A stretch of 64,000 nt of DNA from assembly GCA_034440615.1 (NCBI GenBank), contig JAOTOM010003816.1:5001-69000 (forward strand), read 5' to 3'. Shown here piece by piece: positions 45,095 through 56,079 of the stretch. The notes below the pieces were generated by a model. It searched no databases, had not been told where the DNA came from, and saw only the letters and a program-made list of their open reading frames with translations. The position numbers were made by a program, and so were the translations under genes. The first letter of the stretch is position 1. Every line of letters starts with the position of its first letter. The DNA comes from Ashinkailepas kermadecensis. Taxonomy: Eukaryota > Arthropoda > Thecostraca > Neolepadidae.

Positions 45095-45625
45095 TCCCGG
45101 TTGGCGGTTGTGCTGACGTGCTGAGCCAGAACGTACGAGTTGTGCTGACTTGCTGAGCCAGAACGTACGCGTTGTGCTGACGTGCTGAGCCAGAGCGTAC
45201 GAGTTGTGCTGACGTGCTGAGACAGAAACGGTTGTGTATGTGCAGAGTGTACGAGTTGTGCTGACGTGCTGAGACAGAACGTACGAGTTGTGCTGACGTG
45301 CTGAGCCAGAACGTACGAGTTGTGCTGACGTGCTGAGCCAGAACGTACGAGTTGTGCTGACGTGCTGAGCCAGAACGTACGAGTTGTGCTGACGTGCTGA
45401 GCCAGAACGTACGAGTTGTGCTGACGTGCTGAGCCAGAGGTACGAGTTGTGCTGACGTGCTGAGCCAGAGCGTACGAGTTGTGCTGACGTGCTGAGCCAG
45501 AGCGTACGAGTTGTGCTGACGTGCTGAGCCAGAACGTACGAGTTGTGCTGACGTGCTGAGCCAGAACGTACGAGTTGTGCTGACGTGCTGAGCCAGAGCG
45601 TACAAGTTGTGCTGACGTAGCGTAC
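45095..45625. repeat. 32-bp tandem repeat, about 16 copies, after exon 19
   Basis: The unit is gtgctgacgtgctgagccag aacgtacgagtt. One copy is interrupted by an insertion at about 45225-45250. A weak likeness to the exon 19 acceptor (ctgacgtgcaggagaagtac) exists, but I do not count it as an exon copy. Confidence 0.95.
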
Positions 45626-46024
45626 GACGGCCTATCTCCCTGCCCCCTCGAGTTCCGCCGCCTGCATCCACGGCCCGACTTTGTTTGTTCAAATACCAAT
45701 GGAAGCATCGACACGAAATCAGAAAAGGAAACATAGATTTGTCATGCGCATGACAAACGAAATTATTACGAGCGGGAGCGAAGCACTAGTGACCATATAC
45801 TGCACATGGAGCCAGTATAAGGAGCTTATCATGGTGCTGGGCGAGAGAGAGCAAGTGCTGAAAGCGCGGACAAAGTCGAATCTCCCTGCTCCCTGTATGT
45901 CAGCCATAGGCAGCGTCGAGAATACCTGGCCGTTCTGGATTCGAATTTCAAGGATGACCGTGAACCAAAAGTTCTTGCGCGTTGTGGCCTGGTGAACCAG
46001 ATGACCTTGACCGGCCCACAGACG

Positions 46025-46372
46025 GCTCCCTGGTCGCGTGCATCAGTAGGCCGTTCGGGCGGCAGCGTGGCAGAAGGCATTATCAGGCTGCTTGTTTTCT
46101 CGGAAAACAAAATTGTTTGGGCCCTGGTCGTGGGTGCATTGTGTAAGTATGCTAAGCTCTGCATATATGCAGGCGTGTAGCTTCAGCCGAGCTGAAGTGA
46201 TATCCGATGACATATTGACCAAACAGCATTGTTGTGAACAGAAATGAAACGCGTCATCTCTCCCTGGATCTGAATCAGTAGGCTATTCGGACGGTTACGT
46301 GAAAAAGGGGATTGTCGGGCTGCTTGTGTTCTTGGGACATCGTATATTCCCGGCCCCGGTAATAGGTGCATT
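46025..46372. repeat. Two diverged direct copies of an interspersed repeat
   Basis: 46025-46150 and 46259-46372 share ctccctgg, atcagtaggc, gttcgggcgg/attcggacgg, ggctgcttgt and gtgcattg in the same order. A partial third copy begins near 46706 (gcgtcatccccctggatctg). They look like fragments of one mobile repeat of unknown class. Confidence 0.75.
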
Positions 46373-46433
46373 GACTTGTGTCTCGTCTCTTGTCGCGTTG
46401 TCTCTTCCTGCCCTGTGTTTGTACAGCCATGCA

Positions 46434-46639
46434 CTTGCAAGCAGAGGCGCAGCCAGGGGTGGTCCGGGACCCGCCCTCCCCCTAGCAACCAAAAATGCAC
46501 CAGATCAAACGATACATTTTGAGATTTTTACCACGCAAAATCCAACATGTATATTTCCAAGAGAAAGCATTCTATCTTTCTTCACATTTCCTATCGTCCT
46601 CCCTCTTAGGAAGACCCTGGCTGTGCCACTGCCTGCAAA
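46434..46639. mobile_element. hAT-like MITE, family A copy 2
   Basis: The element is 46442-46631 (190 bp), starting cagaggcgcagccaggg and ending accctggctgtgccactg (inverted). The flanks are cttgcaag / cctgcaaa, 6 of 8. The interior shares caaccaaaaatgcaccagat and gatttttaccacgc with copy 1 at 1168-1334. Confidence 0.8.
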
Positions 46640-47555
46640 CATGTGTGCAGAGCTCGCAAGATTTCAGATGACACATTCAACAACTTGCATAACTATAAAC
46701 ATAAATTAGAAGCGTCATCCCCCTGGATCTGAACCCGAGGCCCCGGGATGTAAACCAAAGACGTTACCCATTTGCTGCCTGTGGCGCATGACGAGCTCCG
46801 GCTGCGCTGTGAAAAGTATGGTTAACTGCTCACGCAGGAAATGTTGTCTCACACTCCTTTCTTTGAACAAAGGCGAATATTACTTCAGATAAATATTGTG
46901 ACGAAGTTGTGAAATATTGTGTCCGGATTGGGGGGGGGTGCAAACTCGACCGACCGGCCGGTGGCCGACCGCCGGGCGGCCACCCAGCCGACGAGCGTTC
47001 AAGCCCACACAGTTTTGTCGGTGCACTAGAGCGGCGGAACGGTGCGGAGGCCGATCTCGACCTCATGCATTAACATATGGATACATTGACATAGGGCCAT
47101 GGAATTGATACTGAAGCAGGTTCACTACAACCGTAAGCTATCCTCCATGTTTTGTGCTTCTAGCTTCAGTATTTTTCGAAATCTTAGGGGGAGAGGTTCA
47201 TGTCCGAGTCTCTTACCTCCGGTGCGAGTTTAAGTAAGAGGCTCTCTGGCGTGCGCGTTGAATCGCGAGTCGCATTTGTTTCACGACCACGCCCCCAACA
47301 ACTACCGGGTGAAGAGGGTAACTGAGAGCAGACCGACATTGAGCCGATTGTAAGAGAGTGGTTTGGTGAATTGTGAGACTAAGTTCGACTAAGATATGCT
47401 TACAAAAAAACCTCAAATCGTGTTAAAGTTCAGGGAGGAGTATCGTTATGTCGTTTGCCGAGTTCTGCTTTCTATATAAACGGAAGTAATGAACAGGTTA
47501 GAGCGGAAGTTAGTAGAGATGGACTAAATTGAGTCCGAATTACGATGAGGAAACA
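46640..47555. other. Intron 19, no feature seen
   Basis: Nothing is supported except the partial interspersed-repeat copy near 46706. Confidence 0.55.
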
Positions 47556-48035
47556 TGTCACCACACTGTCAGGGCCGATTTGCATGTCACGTCATGTCAC
47601 CACACTGTCAGGGCTGATTTACATGTCACGTCATGTCATGTCACGTCATGTCACCGCACTGTCAGGGCTGATTTGCATGTCACGTCATGTCATGTCACGT
47701 CATGTTACCGCACTGTCAGGGATGATTTGCACGTCACGTCATGTCACCGCACTGTCCGGGCTGATTTACATGTCACGTCATGTCACCGCACTGTCAGGGC
47801 TGATTTACATGTCACGTCATGTCACCGCACTGTCAGGGCTGATTTACATGTCACGTCATGTCACCACACTGTCAGGGCTGATTTGCACGTCACGTCATGT
47901 CACCACACTGTCAGGGCTGATGTGCACGTCACGTCATGCCACCGCACTGTCAGGCTGATTTGCATGTCACGTCATGTCACCGCACTGTCAGGGCTGATGA
48001 CATGTCATGCCATGTCATGTCTCCGCACTGTCAGG
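47556..48035. repeat. 39-bp tandem repeat, about 12 copies, before exon 20
   Basis: The unit is catgtcacgtcatgtcaccg cactgtcagggctgattta. Some copies contain an extra catgtcacgt. Confidence 0.96.
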
Positions 48036-48235
48036 GGTGTTTATTCATTTGTATTCTCTTTGCCTTCTCTTCCTGTGTATACGAGTATTATTCTCTAAAT
48101 ATTCCCTGTGTATTTATTATGTAAGCTGCCAATGAACTGGCCACTGCTTCTAATTAAGGCATTTTTGCAGCATAATTGTGGAGTCGTGCAGCGTGCACTA
48201 GATTTGACAAGGCGGGTACCGTTGTTTGTTTGCAG

Positions 48236-48317
48236 TGGACGAGATTCAGGTGGCTTGCTATAAGCTATTGCATGGGCTCTACCAACTGGGCACCGACCCA
48301 AACCTCTCCAACCAGAG
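48236..48317 (+). CDS. RyR: RyR exon 20 (bridging solenoid)
   Basis: It is the shortest exon (82 nt) and encodes residues 950-977, DEIQVACYKLLHGLYQLGTD then PNLSNQ. The acceptor is gtttgcag before 48236 and the donor CCAGAG/gtaagt after 48317, leaving AG. Confidence 0.93.
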
Positions 48318-48625
48318 GTAAGTGTCCACTGTCCAGCTGCACAACGCGAGGTTTGTATCAACTGTCCAATCGCCCAATGCGAGGCCAGCGTCCACTGTCC
48401 AGTTGACCAATACGAGCCTAATGAGAACTGTCTAGTTTCCTAATATGAGGGGAGCGTTAGCTGTCTCCTCTCGCAATATGAGGCTATTGTTCACTGTCCA
48501 GTCGCCCAATACGAGGCCGGTATCCACTGTTCGGTCATGAAATACCAGGTTAGTGTTCACTGTCCAGTCATCCAAAACGAGGGTATTGTCAACTGTCCAA
48601 TCGCCCAATATGAGCTTAGTGTCCG
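48318..48625. repeat. 33-bp array starting at the exon 20 donor
   Basis: Nine units, the first being gtaagtgtccactgtccagc tgcacaacgcgag. Every unit ends in a word like aacgcgag or aatacgag that resembles the exon end aaccagag, and the next begins at the donor position. The exon likeness is short, so inclusion of exon bases is probable rather than certain. Confidence 0.85.
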
Positions 48626-48674
48626 GTGCTCAGCATTCCCATCCACCTGTTCGGTATCCAGGTATATCCGGCAA

Positions 48675-48790
48675 GACACCACTCTCCAGCCTCCACTCCC
48701 CGGTCCTCGCTCTACACCCCCAACTCTCCAGCCTCCACTCCACGGCCCTCACTGTACACCACACACTCTCCACTCTTCCTTCCCCACTCT
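48675..48790. repeat. ctccagcctccactcc-type repeat
   Basis: Two to three copies of ctctccagcctccactccccggt/cacgg with cctcrctstacacc. Confidence 0.8.
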
Positions 48791-49379
48791 CCAGTCCTTC
48801 TATCATTTGTCGCTGTTCAGTCCAGACATTGCCAACCATAGCCTAGTGGTGGCTGCCGGGATTTCCATACACAGTTGCGTCAGCCCTATCTCTACCCTCA
48901 CCACAGTTTCTTCAGCACATGGTCAGTACGTGACATCCAATCTGACGTGTCCAGCCAGCCAACGGTGAGTGTGAGCTGCATGACAAATATTTGCTGCCAG
49001 ATATTGGGTCGGCTCAGTAGCGGTCAGTTATTTGATCGTTGCACGGGGTAAATATCGACATGCAGGACCATCCGAGAAATGCCACGCAGCTTGCTGGGAG
49101 GTGTTTCATTGAGGACTTGAGAGCCTCGTTAGAAACTGTGTTAAGGACAGAACATTTGGCAGTTTCAGCTGTGACTATGGGAAAACCGAAGTGGAACCAC
49201 TGCACTGTTTTTCATGACTATAGCCACTACAGAAGCAAATTAAAGTGTGCTCACAGGCATCCGGCAAGCAGTTGACTACCGTGTTGCTGTACAGTGTGGT
49301 GGTGTGCCTGTATAATCAGCTGACTCGCCGCCCTGGTGGACGTGAGGTGCCGACAGCTGACACATGTTCTCCGCGGCAG

Positions 49380-49543
49380 GAAGTTCATCAAGGCCGAACT
49401 GGACCGGCACCGGCCTTCGCTGGGGACCTGCCTCGGCGCCTTCGCTGCCTGCTTCCCCGTGGCCTTCCTAGAGCCTGACCTCAACCAGTACAACCAGTAC
49501 TCAATCCACGGCAGACTTCAGGAGCGCTCCCTGGAGGCACAGG
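49380..49543 (+). CDS. RyR: RyR exon 21 (bridging solenoid)
   Basis: It encodes residues 977-1032, [35 protein letters not shown] and ERSLEAQ. The acceptor is ccgcggcag before 49380. The donor is CACAGG/gtaact after 49543. The final G is placed in this exon because it makes the junction codon GAG with exon 22. Confidence 0.94.
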
Positions 49544-49664
49544 GTAACTTCAGTCGTGCGGGGGTGGAGGAACAGGGATGCTTAGGTTTATGCTACACAG
49601 GATGGGATGTGCTGGAGGACTTATATCCACAGGACTGAAGTCGGAAGTAGCCATTACGGTGCAG

Positions 49665-50205
49665 AAGTGGACGTTTAGGGTAAATTATACTGCGCTGCAG
49701 TGGAATCGTAGGGTAGATTACAATACCGCAGTGGAATCGTAGGGTAGATTACACTGTACCGCAGTGGAATCGTAGGGTAGATTACACTGTACCGCAGTGG
49801 AATCGTACGGTAAATTATGCTGTACTGGAGCCGCCTCGGTAGCTCAGTTGGTTAGAGCGCTGGCCTGTACTGGTCTCCCCTGTCCTGGCAACACAGGGTT
49901 CGAGCCGCTTCGCGCGCTCGCATTTAGCCCCCGGCTGGGAGGGTCAGTTGGCAGCTGGCCCGATAAGGCCGGGGACGAGCTACCGGGCGGCCGTGTCGGT
50001 GCATTGACGGCACGTTAAACTTTCGGTCAAAATTCTTCCGTTCAACTGGAATTCGTGGATCGGGTGTTGGGGCCAGGGTTCACGCAACAAGCTCTGCTTA
50101 GCAATAGAACCCTGGTTCACAAAACCACCCCAGCAATAACTCGGATTAAATTTATTAAAAAAAAGAAAGATCGTTAGGTAAATGATACCGCATAGAAGTG
50201 GAGAT
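49665..50205. repeat. 37-bp array interrupted by a SINE
   Basis: Units cagtggaatcgtagggtaga ttacactgtaccg lie at 49665-49828 and resume at about 50170-50205. The SINE therefore landed inside the array. Confidence 0.85.
49831..50168 (+). mobile_element. tRNA-derived SINE
   Basis: The tRNA-like head has an A box (tagctcagttgg, 49840-49851) and a B box (ggttcgagcc, 49897-49906). A tRNA-unrelated body of about 240 bp ends in an A-rich tail (taaaaaaaagaaaga). The extra bases between the boxes and the tail distinguish it from a tRNA gene. Confidence 0.85.
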
Positions 50206-50462
50206 GACGGGCAACTCAGCATTAGACAACTGACCTGACCTATAATGTGTCCGTGTACGATGCGGGCCTGATATCAAGAGACGGGTATTCGTGTGTGGGA
50301 AGTGGCGTGACTTGTGTCCATAGATCCCTTGGCTTGGCCTTCGTTTCTGTGTGTGTGGTGTGTGACTTAAGCTAATCGCAGCTTGTGCACACGCTCTGGC
50401 GTGACCTGGCTGCTGCTCATGCACATGACCTGACCTGACCTGACCTGGTCGCCGCTCCACAG

Positions 50463-50655
50463 AGGTAATGGCTCGACTAGAGGCTGCGATACCCACGCTG
50501 GACGAAATTCTCAAAATGGTGGAGAAGTTCTCGGACAGCGGAGGCAAATACGACGAAGCGCGCCACATCGTCGACTCGTTGCTGCCGATGCTGTGCTCGT
50601 ATCTGCCGTTCTGGTGGTCGCAGGGTCCGGACAACGAGCGTGCTGACGGCGGCGG
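50463..50655 (+). CDS. RyR: RyR exon 22 (bridging solenoid)
   Basis: It encodes residues 1032-1096, with PTLDEILKMVEKFSDSG, ARHIVD and LLPMLCSYLPFWWSQGPDN, then a short Gly-rich linker. The acceptor is ctccacag before 50463 and the donor GGCGG/gtcagt after 50655, leaving GG. Confidence 0.95.
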
Positions 50656-50689
50656 GTCAGTATGGGTGTTGTGTCTGCACTGGCCACGG

Positions 50690-50805
50690 GCTGGTACCAG
50701 AGCGGGTTGCACCAGTCACGGGCTGGTACCAGAGCGGGTTGCACCAGTCACGGGCTGGTGTCAGAGCGGGTTGCACCAGTCATGGGCTATTGTCAGAGCG
50801 GAAAT
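50690..50805. repeat. 32-bp repeat after exon 22
   Basis: Three and a half copies of gggctggtaccagagcgggt tgcaccagtcac. Confidence 0.93.
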
Positions 50806-51593
50806 GCAGCCTTTTTATTGGTTGTTGTACTTCAATTGGCACTACAATTTTAGTAAAAACAAAGGTGGAAGTGATATTCTTCGGATTTCCTTTTAAATAT
50901 ATCCCTCACCGGTGACCGGTAATAGCTGCAGGTCCAATAACGGATCTAGAGGGCAGATCTGAGGGCATAGCAGAGGACAGATTAGAAGACAACTTAGACG
51001 GTATGCTAGGGGACAGATAAGAGAGCATCTCAGAGAACAGACAAGAGGAAGGAACTAGAGCGCGAATCAGAAGATACATCATCGCTTTGCCCCTCGTCGA
51101 TGTAAATCGAGACCTGACGGGCAGGCGACCCTAGTTCTGCCGCGACCATATGGTTGAAAGAGTCTGTCTATGATAGGGAGCCAGTGTTCGGGGAGTAGAA
51201 AAGATGTCCATGCTATGAGAAATGATCCTGAAAAGGGCCTCCCTGTGAATTGATTCAGGTGCATGCAAATAAGAATTGCACTACTTTACAAGACAAACGT
51301 AATAATTAGGATGATACTGCATGCGTGATCGCTAAAATGTTCTCGTATTAGACGTACCATTAGCACTGGTCATTTCCCACGACGATCCTCCGTACTACTG
51401 CTCACGTCACCCTGCCAGGCAGGTCCCTCCTTACGAGATAGCACTTGATCCTCTGAGGTGTAAAACAATCTACCGGATTCAAGGCCAAGTTTCCAAAGTT
51501 CAGTCAAATTCGACAGTGTATTTATAGATACGGTGCATGCTGTGGTAGGCGCGGTCACAATTATGACCTGACCTTACCCATCCCGGCCGATAG
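50806..51593. other. Intron 22 remainder
   Basis: A weak gagggcagatctgagagcat-like repetition (50945-51060) is visible. Otherwise nothing is recognised. Confidence 0.55.
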
Positions 51594-51783
51594 AACCAAC
51601 ATAACTCGAGTCACCGACGGCCACATGAACCAGCTGCTCAAGAACATCCTCAACCTCATCAAGTCCAACATCGGTTCGTCCGAGGCACCCTGGATGACGA
51701 GAATCGCCGGCTTCGCGCAGCAGATCATTGTCAGCTGCAGCCAGGACCTGCTCTACGACCCCTACCTGCCGCTCGCCGAGAAG
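51594..51783 (+). CDS. RyR: RyR exon 23 (bridging solenoid)
   Basis: It encodes residues 1096-1159, with DGHMNQLLKNILNLIKSNIG, PWMTRIAGFAQQIIV and YDPYLPLAEK. The acceptor is ggccgatag before 51594 and the donor GAGAAG/gtgcgc after 51783, phase 0. Confidence 0.95.
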
Positions 51784-52130
51784 GTGCGCCCTGGTGGACT
51801 GCCATTAACGATACAGTGTCGTCGTGCTGTGTTGGGCCCTGGAACCTGTCGAGATGCTGCACCGTCGCGTCCTGGGTCATGTTGTGATCCACAGCTATAC
51901 CTCGCGTGATTTTGCTACTGTGGTGCCGTATGGTTGATGCCTTTTTCTTGATTTATTACGTTGGGTAGCTTGGGTAGGCCTACAGTCAGCTGAAGAACAC
52001 CTCACATGCTGTGGATATTGCACAGAGGTGCCACACCAGAAGCTACACTGGGCATTGAGCTGGCGCATCACACCTGTCGGTGTTGTAGGTCACTCGTCAA
52101 AGATGTACCCATGTGTCGGAGGTCCTCCAC
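51784..52130. other. Intron 23, 5' part, no feature seen
   Basis: Plain intron. Confidence 0.6.
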
Positions 52131-52136
52131 TTAAGT

Positions 52137-52380
52137 GCCTGTGTCGCAGACCGCCTCATAACCGTATGTCGCAGGTCCACTTCATAGCTGTATGTGTCGC
52201 AGGTCCACTTCATAGCTGTATGTGTCGCAGGTCCACTTGATAGCTGTATGTGTCGCAGGCCCACTTGGTAGCTGTCTGTGTCACAGGTCCACTTGATAGC
52301 TGTCTGTGTCGCAGGTCCACTTGAGAGCTGTCCGTGTCGCAGGTCCACTTCACAGCTGTCTGTGTCGCAGGTCCGACGTC
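52137..52380. repeat. Exon 24 head array, 28 bp x about 9
   Basis: The unit is tgtgtcgcaggtccacttca tagctgta. The real acceptor and exon start read tgtgtcgcaggtccgacgtc, so the cag/GTCC junction is repeated in every unit. Confidence 0.94.
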
Positions 52381-52454
52381 GCACCGAAGCTGTGTACCAC
52401 AGGGAGGAGAACCTGCGAGGCTTTCTGAAGAGCACTACCGAAGACACGTCCCAG
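52371..52454 (+). CDS. RyR: RyR exon 24 (bridging solenoid)
   Basis: This 84-nt exon encodes residues 1160-1187, RRRTEAVYHREENLRGFLKS and TTEDTSQ. The acceptor is gtgtcgcag before 52371 and the donor CCCAG/gtcagt after 52454. Both edges are copied: the acceptor plus GTCC in a 28-bp array upstream, the last 12 bases plus donor once downstream. Confidence 0.95.
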
Positions 52455-52560
52455 GTCAGTTGGTCGGACCACGTCGGGTGAACTCTCAGGCTCTGCCACC
52501 ACGGGACGCGCGTCCCAGGTCGGTTTGTTGGACCATCTCAGGTGAACGCTGCCACCTTGC
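52443..52560. repeat. Exon 24 tail duplication
   Basis: The exon end and donor, gacacgtcccaggtcagttg gtcggacca, recur as gacgcgcgtcccaggtcggt ttgttggacca. Both copies are followed by tcrggtgaac and ctgccacc. Confidence 0.9.
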
Positions 52561-52743
52561 CACCACAACTGAATGACGAGGGATTACGCTGATGCGCCAT
52601 ACCATTCCTGCCGTTCCTGCTGTTCCTGATTTGTATAGAAGTTCGTGTGTGTTGGTGCGGGAACCATAGACTGCGTCGCCGTGCCAGGTGGCCGGTAGTG
52701 TTGTACTTGCTGGTTCGACAACCATGTCTCGTTGCTTTGTCAG

Positions 52744-52923
52744 TTGGAGGCTCAGCTGCAGGAGATGTGGTACCTGCTGGTGCGAGACATCTACGCCTTC
52801 TACCCGCTGCTCATCAAATACGTGGACCTGCAGCGATCTCACTGGCTCAAGGACTGTGTGCCGGAGGCAGAAGATCTGTACAATCACGTCGCTGTCATCT
52901 TCGAGATTTGGTCCCGCTCTCAG
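52744..52923 (+). CDS. RyR: RyR exon 25 (bridging solenoid)
   Basis: It encodes residues 1188-1247, [35 protein letters not shown] and [19 protein letters not shown]. The acceptor is gctttgtcag before 52744 and the donor TCTCAG/gtgagc after 52923, phase 0. Confidence 0.96.
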
Positions 52924-53020
52924 GTGAGCCCACTCACAGACGAGCTGCTCACAGGTGACCACATTCACAGGTGACTCAACTCACAGGCTAGTTGCTCACA
53001 GGTGAGTCTTGCTCACAGAT
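52918..53020. repeat. Short exon 25 tail repeats
   Basis: The donor context ctctcaggtgagcccactca is followed by ctcacaggtgac, ttcacaggtgactc and ctcacaggtgagtc at 16-35 bp spacing, giving several strong donor-like sites. Confidence 0.75.
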
Positions 53021-53430
53021 ATCCACGGGTGAGCGATGGTTTAAAATTCATTGAACTTTGCATATCACTAATGGGAATAAGCATACTAGCAACACCATCG
53101 TTTGGTTACACTATCATATCCTGATATTGCGACGGCTATCGATGCCATACCAATATGACATCGATTTTGGCATCGCACCGTTCCAGTGTCTTATAGTATC
53201 GCTGTTGGCATGATATCATTTCAATACCTTATGGCATGGCCAATTGTGTGGGCTCGTTCCAGTATCTTGTTGCATCGTTGTTTGGACGTAGGAATTTCAG
53301 TACCTTACGGCATCGTTTTTTGCTCGGGTTCGTTACACTACCATACGGCATCGTTGCTTGTGTGGGGTGATTTCAGCAGGGTTTCATGAGGTGCGTGAGG
53401 CACGGCTACGTCAGTGGATCACTTCACGGC
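53021..53430. other. Intron 25, AT-rich degenerate tcgttgnntg / gcatcgtt words
   Basis: Loose repeats of catcgttkctygtgtggg with spacing of about 60 bp are visible. No gene is seen. Confidence 0.5.
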
Positions 53431-53587
53431 CGTGACCGACGGTGACCGGAGCGACGTGACCGACGGTGACCGGAGCGGCCGTGACCGACGGTGACCGGAG
53501 CGGCCGTGACCGACGGTGACCGGAGCGGCCGTGACCGACGGTGACCGGAGCGGCCGTGACCGACGGTGACCGGAGCGGCCGTGACCG
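53431..53587. repeat. 25-bp tandem repeat
   Basis: About six copies of gtgaccgacggtgaccggag cggcc in intron 25. Confidence 0.97.
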
Positions 53588-53681
53588 GCACACATGTGCT
53601 GATACCACGGAGGCGAACGGGACCAGGTCAGGCGGGCGCCGGTCACTAGGCACCGACCACAACCCGCCTTCTCTGTTTCAG

Positions 53682-53807
53682 TACTTCACGCGCGAAGAGA
53701 CCAACTTCATTTCCCAGAACGAGATCGACAACATGACGCTCATCATGCCGACCTCAACCACACGTCGCACGGCGGCTGTCACTGAGCCGTCGCAGGGGCG
53801 CGGCAAG
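53682..53807 (+). CDS. RyR: RyR exon 26 (bridging solenoid)
   Basis: It encodes residues 1248-1289, with REETNFISQNEIDNMTLIMP then a Thr/Ser/Arg-rich linker ending GRGK. The acceptor is ctctgtttcag before 53682 and the donor GGCAAG/gtacgc after 53807, phase 0. Three degenerate copies of the exon end follow. Confidence 0.96.
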
Positions 53808-53975
53808 GTACGCTACTTTCACCTCCACGGGCGTGTCACGACACCCTGCCTCCCTGTGGGGTCGTGACAAGGCACTCTGGTCCCCCTGTCAGGGACATGG
53901 CAAGATACCGCAGTCCCCGCTCAGGGACACGGTATCCTGACTCCCTCTCAGGGACACGCCAAGGTATCATGGCCC
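53795..53975. repeat. Exon 26 tail array (3 degenerate copies)
   Basis: The exon end and donor caggggcgcggcaaggtacg return as cagggacatggcaagatacc, cagggacacggtatcc and cagggacacgccaaggtatc, about 45 bp apart. Confidence 0.85.
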
Positions 53976-54124
53976 CCTTCTCAGACGCGCTGCACAACAT
54001 GATGCTTCCCCTCCAGTGTGACCAGGAATGCCAGCCACATGCAGTCCTGCCCCCACGGCATCATCTCCTGATCCCACTTAACTATCGCCATCCAAAATGT
54101 GGAGGATGGCTGTCCCCCCCCCCC

Positions 54125-54213
54125 ACGACCATCACACACACACACACACACATACACACGCACATACACCATGTCTCCACTTTCTCTACCTATCTATCTA
54201 CATATCCATTTAT

Positions 54214-54253
<40 letters not shown>

Positions 54254-54255
54254 AT
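54125..54255. repeat. (CA)n and (TA)n microsatellites
   Basis: (CA)n lies at about 54129-54170 and (TA)n at about 54216-54251. Confidence 0.95.
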
Positions 54256-54720
54256 ATATCTGCTTACATATAGTCGGCCAACTTGTCTCTCACTCTCACT
54301 GTCTTCTCTTCTTTCTATTTCATTTTGCTCCCATAACAATCTTCTCCACCTCCTCCATCCCATTGTCTCGACATGACCGAATGCGGTCAAAGAGCCTTCC
54401 CACCAAATACGGACGTGTTTCGTGACTGCCACAGTCAGAGTTTTCTCCTCATTATTTCAACAGGGAGCGCTGGAGGAGGTGGGGTGGGTACTAGACTTGC
54501 GTGAATCGTATGTCTGGGCAATTGATATCAATGTGTGACCATGCGGCATGACATCACATCACACACAGATAACACACCATGCTATCGCTGAGTGGTCACT
54601 AGACACATGCATCGCGCTGACCACACATTGGTGATCATGAAGCTAATGTTCCGGCGATTTGCTTCTGTGTCGAGCGTGTGGCCGACACGGTGTGCGCATA
54701 GCCTGTCGCGCGACCCACAG
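54256..54720. other. Intron 26 remainder, no feature seen
   Basis: Plain sequence up to exon 27. Confidence 0.6.
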
Positions 54721-54879
54721 AAGAAGAAGCGGCGCGGCGACAAGAAGAAGGGCAAGGAGAAGGACGTGGCGTCCAGCCTGATGGTGGCCTGTCTGAAGCG
54801 TCTGCTGCCCGTCGGCCTGAACCTGTTCGCTGGGCGTGAGCAGGAGCTGGTGCAGCACGCCAAGGACAAGTACCTCAAG
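54721..54879 (+). CDS. RyR: RyR exon 27 (bridging solenoid)
   Basis: It encodes residues 1290-1342. A very basic [15 protein letters not shown] start is followed by [20 protein letters not shown] and [16 protein letters not shown], which is near-invariant in RyR. The acceptor is cgacccacag before 54721 and the donor CTCAAG/gtgagc after 54879, phase 0. Confidence 0.97.
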
Positions 54880-54904
54880 GTGAGCCGCGCCCGGCCGTCG
54901 GCTG

Positions 54905-55225
54905 AGGCCACGGGGCGCCGCGCCTGGCTGTGGCGGTCAGTGCCAGGGGCGGGTGTCAGGTGTGGGGGTGTGGACCGGCCGTGGCCGCGCCTGGCTGTGG
55001 CGGTCAGCACCAGGGGCGGGTGTCAGGTGTGGGGGTGTGGACCGGCCGTGGCCGGGCATGGCTTGTGTCCCTCTCCAGGGCTGTCGTCACTTGACCCGGC
55101 GGGGCGCCGCGCCTGGCTGTGGCGGTCAGTGCCAGGGGCGGGTGTCAGGTGTGGGGGTGTGGACCGGCCGTGGCCGGGCATGGCTTGTGTCCTTCTCCAG
55201 GGCTGTCGTCACTTGACCCGGAGGG
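54905..55225. repeat. Composite 118-bp repeat after exon 27
   Basis: Two and a half copies of a block with gcgcctggctgtggcggtca, gtgccaggggcgggtgtcag and gtgtggaccggccgtggccg. One copy is internally shortened. Confidence 0.93.
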
Positions 55226-55845
55226 TCGGCGTCGGCTGCATGGTCTCGGTTGGTGCTTTGGTGACACGATAGATCCTCCGAAAATTGGGCCGTTGACCAG
55301 GGCAATGCCATCGCTCGGTCGCTTCTTGTCTACGACACCGGCTGACTTTAGAATGAACCGCGATCCTGTACGTGCTTGACATGTAACATACGGATCGATG
55401 CTTTTTGGTTTCGTATATGGTTGTCTGCGAATATCTGCTTTCCTGTATAAGTAAACAGCCTTGAAGTGATTCCAACGGGCTAGAAAGTCTTCGATTCGCA
55501 TCCAAAGGGGACTAAAATCAGCCAGTTCTACTCATGCTGGGGTGGAATGTAACACCTTGCCTTGATTCTTCGGCAAGCTATCGGGAAGTCTCCGACAATC
55601 GTATATAAGCTTTCTCTTGGTGGTTGATTGTAGCGAAGTCTAGACTAGCCCGTCAGTCCACTCGACTCCTCGGCTTGGTGATAGTCTGGTAGAAAAAGCC
55701 GTCGGTCCGCGACACCAAGTGGCGGAGAAACTGGTCTCGTAGTCATCATATTGGCCGCGCGTAGGTCAGTATGCAGTGCAGCACAGACACGAGTTCGGTG
55801 ACCGGGTGTCCGAGACGCCGGAGTAGGTACGCGGATCTACTCCTG
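55226..55845. other. Intron 27, no feature seen
   Basis: Nothing is supported. Confidence 0.55.
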
Positions 55846-55970
55846 ACACTGACAGGTGTCACGACACTGGCAGGTGTCACGACACCGACATGTGTCACGA
55901 CACCGACAGGTGTCACGACACCGACAGGTGTCACGACACCGACAGGTGTCACGACACTGACAGGTCTTTG
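55846..55970. repeat. 18-bp tandem repeat
   Basis: Seven copies of caggtgtcacgacaccga. Confidence 0.97.
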
Positions 55971-56079
55971 AGCCTGGCGTTCACAGGCCCGGGAATCACC
56001 CGAGACGACCAAACGTCCACGGCCACAGGTGGCCACGACATCGTTCACACGGACACCGCTGTTGCCGTGCTGCTGGCGA

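Noticed and set aside
47556..48035. CRISPR-like appearance of short regular repeats
   Set aside because: The units are head-to-tail without unique spacers, and the window is eukaryotic.
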